Source: 1-14-0-10-37-14 sp037130845 (GTDB lineage: Bacteria; Patescibacteriota; Patescibacteriia; Patescibacteriales; Patescibacteriaceae). From it: a stretch of DNA of 48,503 bases. Position numbers and translations under genes: made by a program. Below, in pieces: positions 23,616-31,837 of this stretch; the first letter of the stretch is position 1, and the number at the start of each line of letters is the position of its first letter. The DNA lies in assembly GCA_037130845.1 (NCBI GenBank), contig JBAXSE010000010.1:1-48503 (forward strand), written 5' to 3'. The notes under the pieces were generated by a model, which worked only from the letters and a program-made list of their open reading frames with translations, was not told the origin of the DNA and ran no database searches.

Positions 23616-24650
23616 ATGAGTGCTGAACAGCCTAATTTTAAGAATCTGTCTAATGAAGAATTGGATGCTTTGGACAAGGCTAAACGTCCGGAGAGGGCGG
23701 AGACGCTGGTTAATTTTTTGGAAAAAATAAAGGCGTACGACTTTTGCCATGATTTGAATAGCGGTGAGGGCAACAAGGAGAACATCAGCTTTGATCAGTT
23801 CAAATCTTTTTTGCTGCGGCTCAATGGCATTGCCAGGGGTGTGGCTAAAAAAGAGAGGCGCTTTGATGGTGAGAATGTCGCTATTACTGGCGGCTTGGGG
23901 GGGGGTGATGTGGTGCTGCCGCCCGCGCATCAAGACAAAGAGATGCTACTGCAGCAGGCCTTCGAGGCGGCCAAGGATCTGGACGGGGAGGATGCTTCGT
24001 ATCTGTTACCGGCGGTTATCAATTCGGTGCATTTGTTCGTCGATGGCAACGGCCGCACCAGCCGGATTATGCATCTGTTGCTGGGCGCCGAAACCAAAGA
24101 AGCCTTTGATGCCGAGCTCAAGAAAGCCCTGGGCGTTGAAGGCCGTCTGGATACCGAAGATATCAATACTGGCTTGATTGATTATGAGATCGAAGAGGAA
24201 GTCACCCGCAAGCACGGTTATGATTTTAGTGCCAGTGATCCGAATAGTCTGGGTAAGCTCAAAGGAGGCATAGCTAGTGCGGAATATGACCAGCTAGATA
24301 GTCAAGACGAATCAATAAAGAAGAACTTTAAACAGCTGGAGAAAATTAATAACAGCAATGATGTCTATTATATTCTGACTGCTATCGCTGAGGCTTTGCC
24401 GGACGAAAAGTTTGGCTCTGTTTTGCGAGACAATGGCATGATTTCGCCGCTTAAGATGCAAAACTTAAGTGCTGAAGAGTGGGAGAAAATTTTTAATAAT
24501 TATTACGGGCTGAAGCGGGAGCATGTCATGACTTTGATCGACATCTTCAAGCATCCCGAGGAGCACTTGAATACTGATGATGAAGATGAGCCAGAGACGT
24601 TGAAAGACTTCTTTATCGGAGAAATCAAGGCAGCAGCCCCTAAACAATAG
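23616..24650 (+). CDS. Fic-domain protein
   Basis: A 344-residue protein with the Fic signature HLFVDGNGRTSR at 139-150, within helix-loop-helix VINSVHLFVDGNGRTSRIMH. Fic enzymes transfer AMP or other groups to target hydroxyls. The canonical motif is HPFxxGNGRxxR: the catalytic His is present and Pro is replaced by Leu. I see no clear inhibitory (S/T)xxxE(G/N) helix. The C-terminal 190 residues are helical, acidic and unknown. A run of nine G (23897-23905) lies inside the coding region upstream of the Fic motif; slippage there would remove the active site. It is convergent with ddl and shares its terminator. Confidence 0.8.
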   Translation: MSAEQPNFKNLSNEELDALDKAKRPERAETLVNFLEKIKAYDFCHDLNSGEGNKENISFDQFKSFLLRLNGIARGVAKKERRFDGENVAITGGLGGGDVVLPPAHQDKEMLLQQAFEAAKDLDGEDASYLLPAVINSVHLFVDGNGRTSRIMHLLLGAETKEAFDAELKKALGVEGRLDTEDINTGLIDYEIEEEVTRKHGYDFSASDPNSLGKLKGGIASAEYDQLDSQDESIKKNFKQLEKINNSNDVYYILTAIAEALPDEKFGSVLRDNGMISPLKMQNLSAEEWEKIFNNYYGLKREHVMTLIDIFKHPEEHLNTDDEDEPETLKDFFIGEIKAAAPKQ

Positions 24651-24651
24651 C

Positions 24652-24692
24652 CAATAAAAAAATCAGAGCATTAAGCTCTGATTTTTTTATTG
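24652..24692. terminator. Bidirectional terminator between the Fic gene and ddl
   Basis: The arms 24652-24669 and 24675-24692 are perfectly complementary over 18 bp (inner part ATCAGAGC with GCTCTGAT) around ATTAA, with A- and T-tracts on both sides. The right arm overlaps the last codons of ddl. Confidence 0.9.
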
Positions 24693-25781
24693 GTAATTGC
24701 TTTGCAGTTTGGCCAGTTGTCCGTAGCGTTCGAGCGCGAGCGTGATTAGGCGGTCGATTAGTTGGCTGTAGCCCAGTCTGCTGGCGCCCCAGAGCTTGGG
24801 ATACATGCTGATCTTGGTAAAGCCGGGCAGGGTGTTGATCTCGTTGATGACCAGTCGGCCGTCAGTTTGCATGAAGAAATCGACGCGGCCTAGGCCGGCG
24901 CAGTCGAGTGTTTGGAAAGTTTTGATGGCTAGGTCTTGGATAGATTTGATGGTTTTTTTGTCCAGTTCGGCCGGGATGATCAGGCGGGCGCCGTTTTCGT
25001 CCAGGTATTTTGCTTCGTAAGAATAAAAATCGTGAGTGCTGACCACTTCTCCTACAGCCGAGGCCTGGGGTTGGTCATTGCCCAGTACCGAGCATTCCAA
25101 TTCGCGTCCCTTGATGTATTCTTCGATGATCACTTTGCGGTCATAGAGCAAGGCGTTCTCCAGGGCAGGTAAGTATTGGGCTTGCTTAGCGATCTTATGC
25201 ACGCCGACGGACGAGCCCATGTTCGCCGGCTTGAGGAAAAAGACCGGACCCAGTTTTTGTGTCAGCGCGCGATAGCTGGGCGCCGGTTCATCTGCTCGCA
25301 CAGTGACGAAGCTAGCGATAGGCAGGCCGGCCTGGGCTAGCAATCGTTTGGCCCCATCTTTGTCCATGCCTACTGCCGAGCCAAGCACATCGGCGCCCAC
25401 AAAGGGGACTTCGGCCAGCTTGAGCAAGCCTTGGATGGTGCCGTCCTCGCCCAAGGGACCGTGCAAGACCGGGAAAACGACGTCAATCTTGCCGCAGGGC
25501 TTACCGCTACGAAGGCTGACCAGATTGCCACGGCTGCCGGGTGCCAAGACTACCGGCTCACCGGATACTTTAAGTTTGATTTTGGCCGGGTTATTCGGGT
25601 GGCGTAAGAAATCGGTATTGGGAGACAGGCGCCAGCTGCCGTCTTTGGCAATGGCAATAATCAATTTGTGATACTTTTTGTCGTCCAGGGCCTGGCAGAT
25701 ATTGTAGGCGGATTGCAGCGAAACTTCATGCTCGGCTGATTTGCCGCCGCAGAGCAGGGCGATGGTAATTTTCTTGGCCAT
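24687..25781 (-). CDS. ddl: D-alanine--D-alanine ligase
   Basis: ATP-grasp enzyme that joins two D-alanines for the peptidoglycan stem. The 364 residues start MAKKITIALLCGGKSAEHEV, with EHEVS of the first substrate site, and contain HGPLGEDGTIQGLLKLAEVP, VFFLKPANMGSSVGVHKI and the C-terminal metal-binding FFMQTDGRLVINEINTLPGF. Length is normal. It is transcribed towards the Fic gene and away from the 26029 membrane protein. Confidence 0.96.
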   Translation of the reverse strand: MAKKITIALLCGGKSAEHEVSLQSAYNICQALDDKKYHKLIIAIAKDGSWRLSPNTDFLRHPNNPAKIKLKVSGEPVVLAPGSRGNLVSLRSGKPCGKIDVVFPVLHGPLGEDGTIQGLLKLAEVPFVGADVLGSAVGMDKDGAKRLLAQAGLPIASFVTVRADEPAPSYRALTQKLGPVFFLKPANMGSSVGVHKIAKQAQYLPALENALLYDRKVIIEEYIKGRELECSVLGNDQPQASAVGEVVSTHDFYSYEAKYLDENGARLIIPAELDKKTIKSIQDLAIKTFQTLDCAGLGRVDFFMQTDGRLVINEINTLPGFTKISMYPKLWGASRLGYSQLIDRLITLALERYGQLAKLQSNYQ

Positions 25782-26028
25782 ATTGTGTGGATATTTAGCT
25801 TGGTTTAAGTAGGGGGATATTGTATTAATAATGAGGTAATTTAGCCGTATTTAAAGGCTTATCTTGGCAATAAACAGGCTACCTCGATTTTGGCTCGCTA
25901 TATTTGGTGTTTGTCTTTTATCATAATCTGTGGCACAATGATGGTGTTCGGTCTATGTTAATCTTAGGTTAAAATAGCTAAACAGACAAGGCAAAATATT
26001 TGCCGTGGTTTGGCATAATAATAATCGT

Positions 26029-26961
26029 ATGAACAATGCAAAGTTTACGTTCCTCTATCTCTTGTCGCTGGTCGCCTTGGGTTTTGTGGCCGTTTCTTGC
26101 GGTACGATCTTGTTTCAGATTATTAACAAGACTGTGATTGATGCCGGCATGGTGGCCGGAACTTTTGCCCAAGATGCCATTAAATTTGGCATCGCCGCTA
26201 TCTTTGTGGCGGCTCCGGTGTACTATCTAACTACGCGCATGCTGCTCAAGAGCATGGTCAAGGGCGATTTGCCCAAGGATTCTGGCGCGCGCCGCTGGCT
26301 GACCTATCTGATTTTGTTCGCCGCCTCGATGACCGTCTTGGGCTGGTTGATCGGCACCTTTAATCTATTTTTGTCCGGAGAGTTGACTGTCAAATTCGGC
26401 TTGAAACTCGCGACAGTAGTGATTATTTCGGCTGTAGTCTTTGGTTATTATTTTTATGATATACGCCGCAACGTGATTGCTGCTAAGGATAAGACGGTAA
26501 GCGCCTTTTGTTGGGGCAGCCTGGCGCTGGTTTTGGTGATCTTTGTCAGCGCTTGGTTCTTTATCGATTCTCCAGCGACAGCCCGAGCCAAGAATCTTGA
26601 TAACCAGATCTTGAGTGATTTCGCTACGATTGATAATACAATTCAGATTTACTTTAGCGCGACCGGCAAGATGCCAGCTACTTTAGCCGATCTTAAATCA
26701 AGTAATAGCAATCTGACTGATCAAAACCTGGTCGACAAGGTGACTAAGAAGGCCTATGGCTATCAGTTTACCGGTAACAACGCCACTACTTATGAGCTAT
26801 GCGCCGATTTTCGCACCGATAACCGTAATGATAATAACGATAGCTATCCCGGCAATCAATGGTTGCATGGCTCCGGCCACCAGTGTGTGCGCAAATTGAT
26901 TCCGGCCGGACAACTCAAGCCTGTGATGCCGGTGCCGGCCGAGACCGCTCCTGTGAAATAG
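26029..26961 (+). CDS. DUF5671-like membrane protein
   Basis: This 310-residue protein has about five hydrophobic segments in the first 190 residues (starting FLYLLSLVALGFVAVSCGTI), which resemble the DUF5671 membrane domain often found in Patescibacteria. After the last segment (LALVLVIFVSAWFFI) comes a soluble part with ARAKNLDNQILSDFATIDNT and IQIYFSATGKMPATLADLKS, similar to the pseudopilin-like pattern of regularly spaced helix plus 'P-x-x-L-x-x-L', with two cysteines. The tail is Pro-rich. I use ATG 26029. Function unknown; it precedes scpA by 29 nt. Confidence 0.8.
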   Translation: MNNAKFTFLYLLSLVALGFVAVSCGTILFQIINKTVIDAGMVAGTFAQDAIKFGIAAIFVAAPVYYLTTRMLLKSMVKGDLPKDSGARRWLTYLILFAASMTVLGWLIGTFNLFLSGELTVKFGLKLATVVIISAVVFGYYFYDIRRNVIAAKDKTVSAFCWGSLALVLVIFVSAWFFIDSPATARAKNLDNQILSDFATIDNTIQIYFSATGKMPATLADLKSSNSNLTDQNLVDKVTKKAYGYQFTGNNATTYELCADFRTDNRNDNNDSYPGNQWLHGSGHQCVRKLIPAGQLKPVMPVPAETAPVK

Positions 26962-26990
26962 AGGAATAACGATCAGCTTATAATGTAACT

Positions 26991-27704
26991 ATGGAAATAA
27001 CTCTAGAAAAATTCGAAGGGCCGTTGGCCTTGCTGTTGAAATTGATCGAGGCGGATGAGCTGGATATCACGACTGTTAGCCTGGCCAAGACCGCCGATCA
27101 ATTTGTCACCTATATTAAAGAAAACAAGGATATCGATCCTGAGGAGATCGCCGATTTTTTGGTGGTGGCGGCCAAGTTGCTGCTCATCAAGTCGCGTGCT
27201 CTGCTGCCTTTCTTATATCCGGCCGAAGATGTGGAGGCGGATGACTTCGAGAAGCAGATCAAGATGTACAAGGAGTTCTTGGAGGCTGCCAAGGTGGTGG
27301 ACAAATTGGCTGCCGGCAATCGCAAGATGTTTGGCCGTGAGTTTACCAAAGCCAGCTGGCTGCAACGAGAGGCCGGCTTCTTCCCGCCGCCTAATGCTTC
27401 GGCCTCGACTCTTGCAATGATCTTCGAAGATGTCTTGGCGCGGCTCAAACCGGCCGAGAAATTGGGCCAGAGTACCATCGAGGACCATATTAATATCGAT
27501 GACAAGATCAGCCACGCGCGCCAATTACTGGCCGGCAAAGTCAATTTTTTCTTTAGCGACTTTATCAAGCACGCCAAAAGCAAGACCGAAGTAATCGTCG
27601 GCTTCCTGGCTATACTAGAGTTGATGCGCCAGCGGGAAGTGATTATCGAGCAATTGTCGTTGTTCGGGGAGATGGAAGTTAAACAATTTCCAATTATCAA
27701 TTAA
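26991..27704 (+). CDS. scpA: Segregation and condensation protein A
   Basis: ScpA is the kleisin of the bacterial SMC complex. The 237 residues begin with the family motif LEKFEGPLALLLKLIEADEL and DITTVSLAKTADQFV, then ADFLVVAAKLLLIKSRALLP, with the C-terminal winged-helix region RQREVIIEQLSLFGEM. It lies 17 nt upstream of scpB. The end of the gene overlaps a 13-nt tandem repeat (27691-27717). Confidence 0.95.
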   Translation: MEITLEKFEGPLALLLKLIEADELDITTVSLAKTADQFVTYIKENKDIDPEEIADFLVVAAKLLLIKSRALLPFLYPAEDVEADDFEKQIKMYKEFLEAAKVVDKLAAGNRKMFGREFTKASWLQREAGFFPPPNASASTLAMIFEDVLARLKPAEKLGQSTIEDHINIDDKISHARQLLAGKVNFFFSDFIKHAKSKTEVIVGFLAILELMRQREVIIEQLSLFGEMEVKQFPIIN

Positions 27705-27717
27705 CAATTATCAATTA
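27691..27717 (+). repeat. Tandem 13-nt repeat at the scpA stop codon
   Basis: CAATTATCAATTA occurs twice (27691-27703 and 27705-27717). The first copy encodes the last ScpA codons and part of the stop; the second fills the spacer before scpB. Confidence 0.75.
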
Positions 27718-27721
27718 GAAT

Positions 27722-28282
27722 ATGGATCTGAAACATAAACTAGAAGCCCTGCTGTTCGTCTCGGCCAAGCCGATGGCTGTCAAGCAGCTGGCGGAGTTCA
27801 CCGAGGCGGCGGAAGAAGAAGTGCGCGAGGCCTGCCACGAACTGACAGTCGACTACAAGGACAGCGGCCGGGGCATGACGCTGATTGAGAATGGCGGCAA
27901 ATTCCAGATGGTGACGGCGCCGGAAGCGGCTGACACGGTGGCCAAGATGGTTAAGGTGGAAACTTCGGGTGAGTTGAGCCGTCCCAGTTTGGAAGCGCTG
28001 ACCATCATTGCTTATCGCGGGCCGATCAGCAAGACCGATCTGGATCGCATTCGCGGCGTCAACTGCTCGCTGATTATCCGCAATTTGTTGTTGCGCGGAT
28101 TGATTGAAGCTAAAGAAGGCAGCGAAGACGACGGCACTCATTATAATGTCAGCTTTGATTTTCTTAAATTCTTGGGCCTTGGTTCGGTAGAAGATTTGCC
28201 GGATTTTGCCCGCCTGCACATGGACACGACTGTCGATGAGGCCTTGGCTGATGAGGAGCCTTTAGAAAATCCTGTTATTTAA
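27722..28282 (+). CDS. scpB: Segregation and condensation protein B
   Basis: ScpB binds ScpA as a dimer in the SMC-ScpAB complex. The 186 residues have the two winged-helix domains, with LKHKLEALLFVSAKPMAVKQ at the start and LSRPSLEALTIIAYRGPISK plus GVNCSLIIRNLLLRGLIEAK in the second. It follows scpA in the usual pair and ends 3 nt before the carboxypeptidase gene. Confidence 0.95.
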   Translation: MDLKHKLEALLFVSAKPMAVKQLAEFTEAAEEEVREACHELTVDYKDSGRGMTLIENGGKFQMVTAPEAADTVAKMVKVETSGELSRPSLEALTIIAYRGPISKTDLDRIRGVNCSLIIRNLLLRGLIEAKEGSEDDGTHYNVSFDFLKFLGLGSVEDLPDFARLHMDTTVDEALADEEPLENPVI

Positions 28283-28285
28283 CCT

Positions 28286-29263
28286 ATGCTTGCTTATTTT
28301 TTTACATTATTATTTGCGGTTGCCGCCCAGCTCTTCCCGGCTGTTTCGGCGCAGTATAATTTATTTGACCAGTCGATAGTCTTTTTGTATAAAAAGCTGG
28401 CTGCCTATGCTTATGAACAGCAGGCCGTCTTTAATGGGCCTAATCCTGACAGCGACCTTTCGCCTCTCAATGAAATACAAAAACGAGGTCCGCGTATGAC
28501 CGGGTTGGCGACCGATCTGAATATCTCTGCCAGTTCGTGCCTGGCGATTGATGCCGGCAGCGGTAATCTGCTGTATGCCAAAGACCCGGAAAGACCGCAG
28601 CCGATTGCCAGCATCACCAAGCTGATGACGTCTTTGGTTTTCTTGGACCGCAATCCTGGCTGGGACAAGGAATACGTCTTTGCCGAATCGGACAAGCGCG
28701 ATGGAGGCAAGGCTTATTTCTTTCCGGGTGAGCATGTTAAAGTCAAAGATTTATTTTTTTCGATGTTAGTCGCTTCGGATAATTCCGCGGTAGCCGCCTT
28801 GGTGCATTCCACCGGCATGACCGAAAGCGAATTCGTAGCCCAGATGAATGACAAAGCCAAAGAGCTCGGTTTGGCCAAATCCAGCTTTGCCGATCCGACC
28901 GGCTTGAATAACCTGAATGTTTCGACGGCCCGCGAAGTAGCGATTTTCGCCCAACTGGCCTTGCAGACGCCGCAGATCCAAGAGGCTGTTCTGGCGGATA
29001 GCTATGCCTTTACTACCGGCGAGGGCAAGAAGCGGACAGTCTATTCGACCGATAAGCTGCTGTCTACTCGCGGCCAGAATGTGCGCATCGAAGGCGGCAA
29101 GACCGGCTATCTGCAAAGCGCCGGCTATTGCTTTGTCGGGCGCTTCTCCAAGGACCAGCACCAGATCATGACAGTCGTCTTGGGCGCCGGGGATATCAAT
29201 GCGCGGTTCACAGAGACCAAGAAGATTGTTAATTGGGTGTATGATAATTATCGATGGCAATAG
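28286..29263 (+). CDS. dacA: D-alanyl-D-alanine carboxypeptidase, S11 family
   Basis: A 325-residue penicillin-binding protein that trims the terminal D-Ala of stem peptides. An N-terminal hydrophobic segment (LAYFFTLLFAVAAQLFPAV) serves as signal or anchor. The three active-site motifs are SITK (109-112), SDN (164-166) and KTG (272-274). The C-terminal beta domain of larger PBP5 proteins is absent, so the protein ends after the catalytic domain. It is tightly linked to scpB. Element copy A fills the spacer after it. Gene symbol by family only. Confidence 0.9.
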   Translation: MLAYFFTLLFAVAAQLFPAVSAQYNLFDQSIVFLYKKLAAYAYEQQAVFNGPNPDSDLSPLNEIQKRGPRMTGLATDLNISASSCLAIDAGSGNLLYAKDPERPQPIASITKLMTSLVFLDRNPGWDKEYVFAESDKRDGGKAYFFPGEHVKVKDLFFSMLVASDNSAVAALVHSTGMTESEFVAQMNDKAKELGLAKSSFADPTGLNNLNVSTAREVAIFAQLALQTPQIQEAVLADSYAFTTGEGKKRTVYSTDKLLSTRGQNVRIEGGKTGYLQSAGYCFVGRFSKDQHQIMTVVLGAGDINARFTETKKIVNWVYDNYRWQ

Positions 29264-29288
29264 TATGCATTTATCTCCGGTCTTAGTA

Positions 29289-29502
29289 TTTATCTCCGGT
29301 ACTCCCGGAGATCTCCTAGGCTTGTACATTAGATTTCAAGTTTTGTGATAATATAGAACGCTCCCGACCTGATAATTTAATATTAAACTTAAGTATTGTC
29401 CGGGTAGGGGACGAAGTTTGCGTTCCGGAAAAACTATTAAACTTTTATATATAATTAATGATTTCTCTGCTTGATGAGATCTCCGGGAGTACCGGAGATA
29501 AA
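29289..29502 (+). mobile_element. Hairpin-TIR element, copy A (complete, 214 bp)
   Basis: Both ends are a 27-bp terminal repeat, 29289-29315 and 29476-29502, in perfect inverted orientation. Each terminus folds by itself: ATCTCCGG, loop TACTC or GAGTA, CCGGAGAT. The interior (about 160 bp) codes for no protein and carries GGGGACGA at 29407-29414, 69 bp from the right terminus. A partial extra left end (ATTTATCTCCGGT) lies at 29269-29281. It fills the spacer between dacA and tpiA; the right end is 11 nt from the tpiA start. A MITE-like or IS200/IS605-derived palindrome-associated element is the likely class. Confidence 0.8.
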
Positions 29503-29513
29503 TTCGAAAAAAT

Positions 29514-30269
29514 ATGCAAAAACTAATCATAGCTAATTGGAAAATGAATCTTGGTTTGGCCGAGAGCCGGGCTTTGGCTGCGGAATACAAAAAACAATTT
29601 GCCGGCTGGGTGAATACGCAGATTGTGGCTTGCCCCTCCGAATTTGCCCTGACAACGGTTGCCAAGGAGCTGAAAGGATCCAAGGTGTCGCTGGGAGCGC
29701 AGAATTGTTTCTGGGAGAGCAAGGGCGCTTTTACCGGCGAGACTTCGGCTACTGCTCTGCAGGAAATCGGCTGTCAGTATATCTTGCTGGGCCATAGCGA
29801 GCGTCGGGAGTATCTGGGCGAATCTTGCCGACAGGTTAACCTTAAACTAAAAAATGTTTTGTCCGCGACGCGGATAATGCCGGTGGTTTGCGTGGGCGAG
29901 AATGCGAAAGTACGCAAGGCGGGCAAACATTTGGCTTTTGTAGACGGTCAGCTCAAGCGGGCTCTAACCGGCATCAAATGGCGAGAGGCGCGTCTAGTGA
30001 TTGCTTATGAGCCTATCTGGGCTATCGGCACCGGCCTAGTGCCCAGCACGCAAGACGCAGCCGAAATGCACTTAGCAATTCGCAGCAGATTAATAAAGCT
30101 CATGGGAGCTGATTTGGGACGGCAAGTGCCTATTTTGTATGGCGGTAGTGTAAGCCCTGCTAACTCTACCGGCTTCCTAAAGATTGTGGAGGTTGGAGGC
30201 TTGTTGGTTGGGGGCGCTAGCCTAGAGGCAGCGAAGTTTAATAAAATAGCTAACTTTAAGCAAAAATAG
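29514..30269 (+). CDS. tpiA: Triose-phosphate isomerase
   Basis: Interconverts dihydroxyacetone phosphate and glyceraldehyde 3-phosphate. The 251 residues have the catalytic K10 (ANWKMN), H94 (LGHSERR) and E166 (AYEPIWAIGTG), plus the phosphate-binding YGGSVSPAN and VGGASL. Length is normal. Its leader is the right end of element copy A. No other glycolytic gene is in the window. Confidence 0.96.
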   Translation: MQKLIIANWKMNLGLAESRALAAEYKKQFAGWVNTQIVACPSEFALTTVAKELKGSKVSLGAQNCFWESKGAFTGETSATALQEIGCQYILLGHSERREYLGESCRQVNLKLKNVLSATRIMPVVCVGENAKVRKAGKHLAFVDGQLKRALTGIKWREARLVIAYEPIWAIGTGLVPSTQDAAEMHLAIRSRLIKLMGADLGRQVPILYGGSVSPANSTGFLKIVEVGGLLVGGASLEAAKFNKIANFKQK

Positions 30270-30279
30270 CTACTTAGGC

Positions 30280-30308
30280 TTGCAATTTTTTCAGCTTTCT
30301 CTTATAAT
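30280..30308 (+). promoter_or_regulatory. Promoter of the TPR gene, near-leaderless
   Basis: TTGCAA (30280-30285), exactly 17 nt, then the consensus TATAAT (30303-30308). Transcription would start near 30315, only a few nt before ATG 30319. Confidence 0.65.
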
Positions 30309-30318
30309 GCCTTTTGTT

Positions 30319-31191
30319 ATGTTATACTTAGCTTTAATCTTAGTATTGGCCGGCCTGGTGGTTATCGGCGGAATAGTCAGTAAAAAACTGACGCTTCTTG
30401 CAAATATCGATTTGACCCAAATCGCTACCGAGCGCCAGTCGGAGGTCAAGAAACGGATTATCAACCAGAAGTTTAAGCGTAATTTCTTTAATTTTTGGAA
30501 TAAGATTAGCGGTTTTTTGAAACCAGTGGGCGTAGCTATTGCCAAGTTTTTTACTTTTCTATACAATAAGCTAGTCAATCTCAAAGAACATTACGAGGAG
30601 GACCATGCAGTCAGTGATGACAAAGTTCGCAGACTGCAGATTTTGTTTGCCGAAGCAGAGGATTTGACTCATAAGGGCGAGATTAGCAAGGCCGAAAGCA
30701 CATATATAGAGATTATTGGCTTAGACAGCCATAATTATCGCGCTTTTCAGTCCTTGGGAGACTTGTATGCCGATCGAGGAAGCAACCATGAAGCGGAGCA
30801 AACTCTGGATCATGCAGTCAAATTGCTCGAAGCCAAGCATCGTCATGGCAAAGGAATGGAATTGGAATTAGCTAAGGCTTATTTTAGCGTCGGGCAGGTT
30901 GCCAGCGCCTTGAGCGATAGTGTTAAATCTTTGGCTAACATTAAGAAAGCCTTGGACCTTGAGCCAAATAACCCCAGGTACCTTGATAAAGCTTGCGAGA
31001 TATGTTTAAATCTAAAGGACTCAAGCGGAGCGCTTGATTATTGCCGCAAGCTTGAGAAATCTAATCCTGGCAACAAGAAGCTCAAAGAGTTCAAGGACAA
31101 GATTCGTGATTTGGCGGTCGGTACTGATAAAAGCAGTATCAGTGGTTCTGTCAGCGAAGCGAACGAAAGCCAAGAGAATAATCAACAATAA
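30319..31191 (+). CDS. Membrane-anchored TPR protein
   Basis: One N-terminal membrane segment (LYLALILVLAGLVVIGGIV) is followed by a basic linker of about 60 residues and then TPR-like helical repeats (from about 105: LQILFAEAEDLTHKGEISKA, YRAFQSLGDLYADRGSNHEA, LELAKAYFSVGQVASALSDS, IKKALDLEPNNPRYLDKACE). The C-terminus is Ser/Asn/Glu-rich. TPR domains mediate protein binding. I start at ATG 30319 because the consensus -10 box at 30303-30308 overlaps the earlier ATG at 30307; the alternative would add four residues. 290 residues. Confidence 0.8.
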   Translation: MLYLALILVLAGLVVIGGIVSKKLTLLANIDLTQIATERQSEVKKRIINQKFKRNFFNFWNKISGFLKPVGVAIAKFFTFLYNKLVNLKEHYEEDHAVSDDKVRRLQILFAEAEDLTHKGEISKAESTYIEIIGLDSHNYRAFQSLGDLYADRGSNHEAEQTLDHAVKLLEAKHRHGKGMELELAKAYFSVGQVASALSDSVKSLANIKKALDLEPNNPRYLDKACEICLNLKDSSGALDYCRKLEKSNPGNKKLKEFKDKIRDLAVGTDKSSISGSVSEANESQENNQQ

Positions 31192-31205
31192 ACATTTGCC
31201 GTTTT
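31190..31205 (+). repeat. Duplicate of the 5' end and upstream flank of tRNA-Thr
   Basis: AAACATTTGCCGTTTT is repeated exactly at 31307-31322, where it spans the tRNA-Thr start. At 31206 the match ends; a GC-rich hairpin region follows with GGCGGG-TGA-CCCGCC and CCCGCC-GAAGA-GGCGGG (31214-31237). The latter hairpin also occurs in the tRNA-Gln locus. Confidence 0.65.
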
Positions 31206-31314
31206 TCACCATGGCGGGTGACCCGCCGAAGAGGCGGGAGCTCTCCGCTCGAGGCGGACTGCGTATCGATGAGCACAACGATACTTGAGTGGTGAAGTCT
31301 ACAATCAAACATTT

Positions 31315-31376
<62 letters not shown>

Positions 31377-31386
<10 letters not shown>

Positions 31387-31441
31387 CAGATATAATAAAA
31401 ACCGCACAGTGTGCGGTTTTTATTATATCTGAGCCGTTTCC
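31377..31441 (+). terminator. 65-nt perfect palindrome over the tRNA-Thr 3' end
   Basis: Two 32-nt arms around a single central G (31409) are perfectly complementary. The outer part of the left arm is the tRNA acceptor end (GGAAACGGC), so the right arm holds an inverted copy of it. The inner part, AAAAACCGCACA against TGTGCGGTTTTT, looks like an ordinary terminator. It should stop transcription but also compete with tRNA folding. Confidence 0.8.
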
Positions 31442-31552
31442 TGTGCGGACCCGTGTGGAAACAGGTGAGTAGTAAGCAGATTATTTCAATTTGTAATATG
31501 CTAAACAAGACTGGTTTGTGTTTCCTTCTTGGAGAGACGGGGCTTCCGCCCC

Positions 31553-31574
31553 TTCAAGTCCCGGAAACGGCTCA
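31553..31574 (+). repeat. Second copy of the tRNA-Thr 3' end
   Basis: The 22 nt from the T-loop to just past the 3' end of the tRNA are repeated exactly, 186 bp downstream of the original. The copy is immediately preceded by the hairpin GGGGCTTCCGCCCC and followed by a terminator. The tRNA-Gln locus shows the same arrangement with a 184-bp distance. Confidence 0.85.
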
Positions 31575-31578
31575 TAAT

Positions 31579-31610
31579 AAAAAAATCGTTCATTCTGAAC
31601 GATTTTTTTT
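31579..31610 (+). terminator. Terminator after the tRNA-Thr fragment
   Basis: AAAAAAATCGTTC pairs with GAACGATTTTTTT around ATTCT, followed by further T residues. Confidence 0.85.
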
Positions 31611-31615
31611 GTATT

Positions 31616-31696
31616 GTGTCATTCCCGCGAAGGCGGGAATCTACGTCGTGATGTGCTCTTTCAATGATTAGATTCCCGCCTTCGCGGGAATGACAC
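31616..31696. repeat. Inverted pair of 26-nt ATTCCCGC repeats
   Basis: The unit at 31671-31696 is identical to 124-149; the unit at 31616-31641 is its exact reverse complement. They flank 29 nt of unique sequence, so the whole 81 bp can form a long hairpin. The rest of the spacer to 31837 shows nothing else clear. Confidence 0.85.
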
Positions 31697-31837
31697 AAAT
31701 AACACGGGAGTGATACGTTCTTACTTTAGGCAGACTAATAAAATTATTATGTATATTGTTTATTTTAGGCTGGTGTAGTGATTGAGTGTCATTGAATTAT
31801 AATCCACCTGTGTTATTATTAGAGAAAAGAAAACATT

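Noticed and set aside
22704..23933. A 409-codon open frame on the minus strand opposite alr and the Fic gene
   Set aside because: It crosses two well-supported plus-strand genes and the spacer between them, and its product is low in conserved motifs.
31411..31671. An 86-codon frame downstream of tRNA-Thr
   Set aside because: It runs across the palindrome, the tRNA fragment, a terminator and the ATTCCCGC repeat; no coding character.
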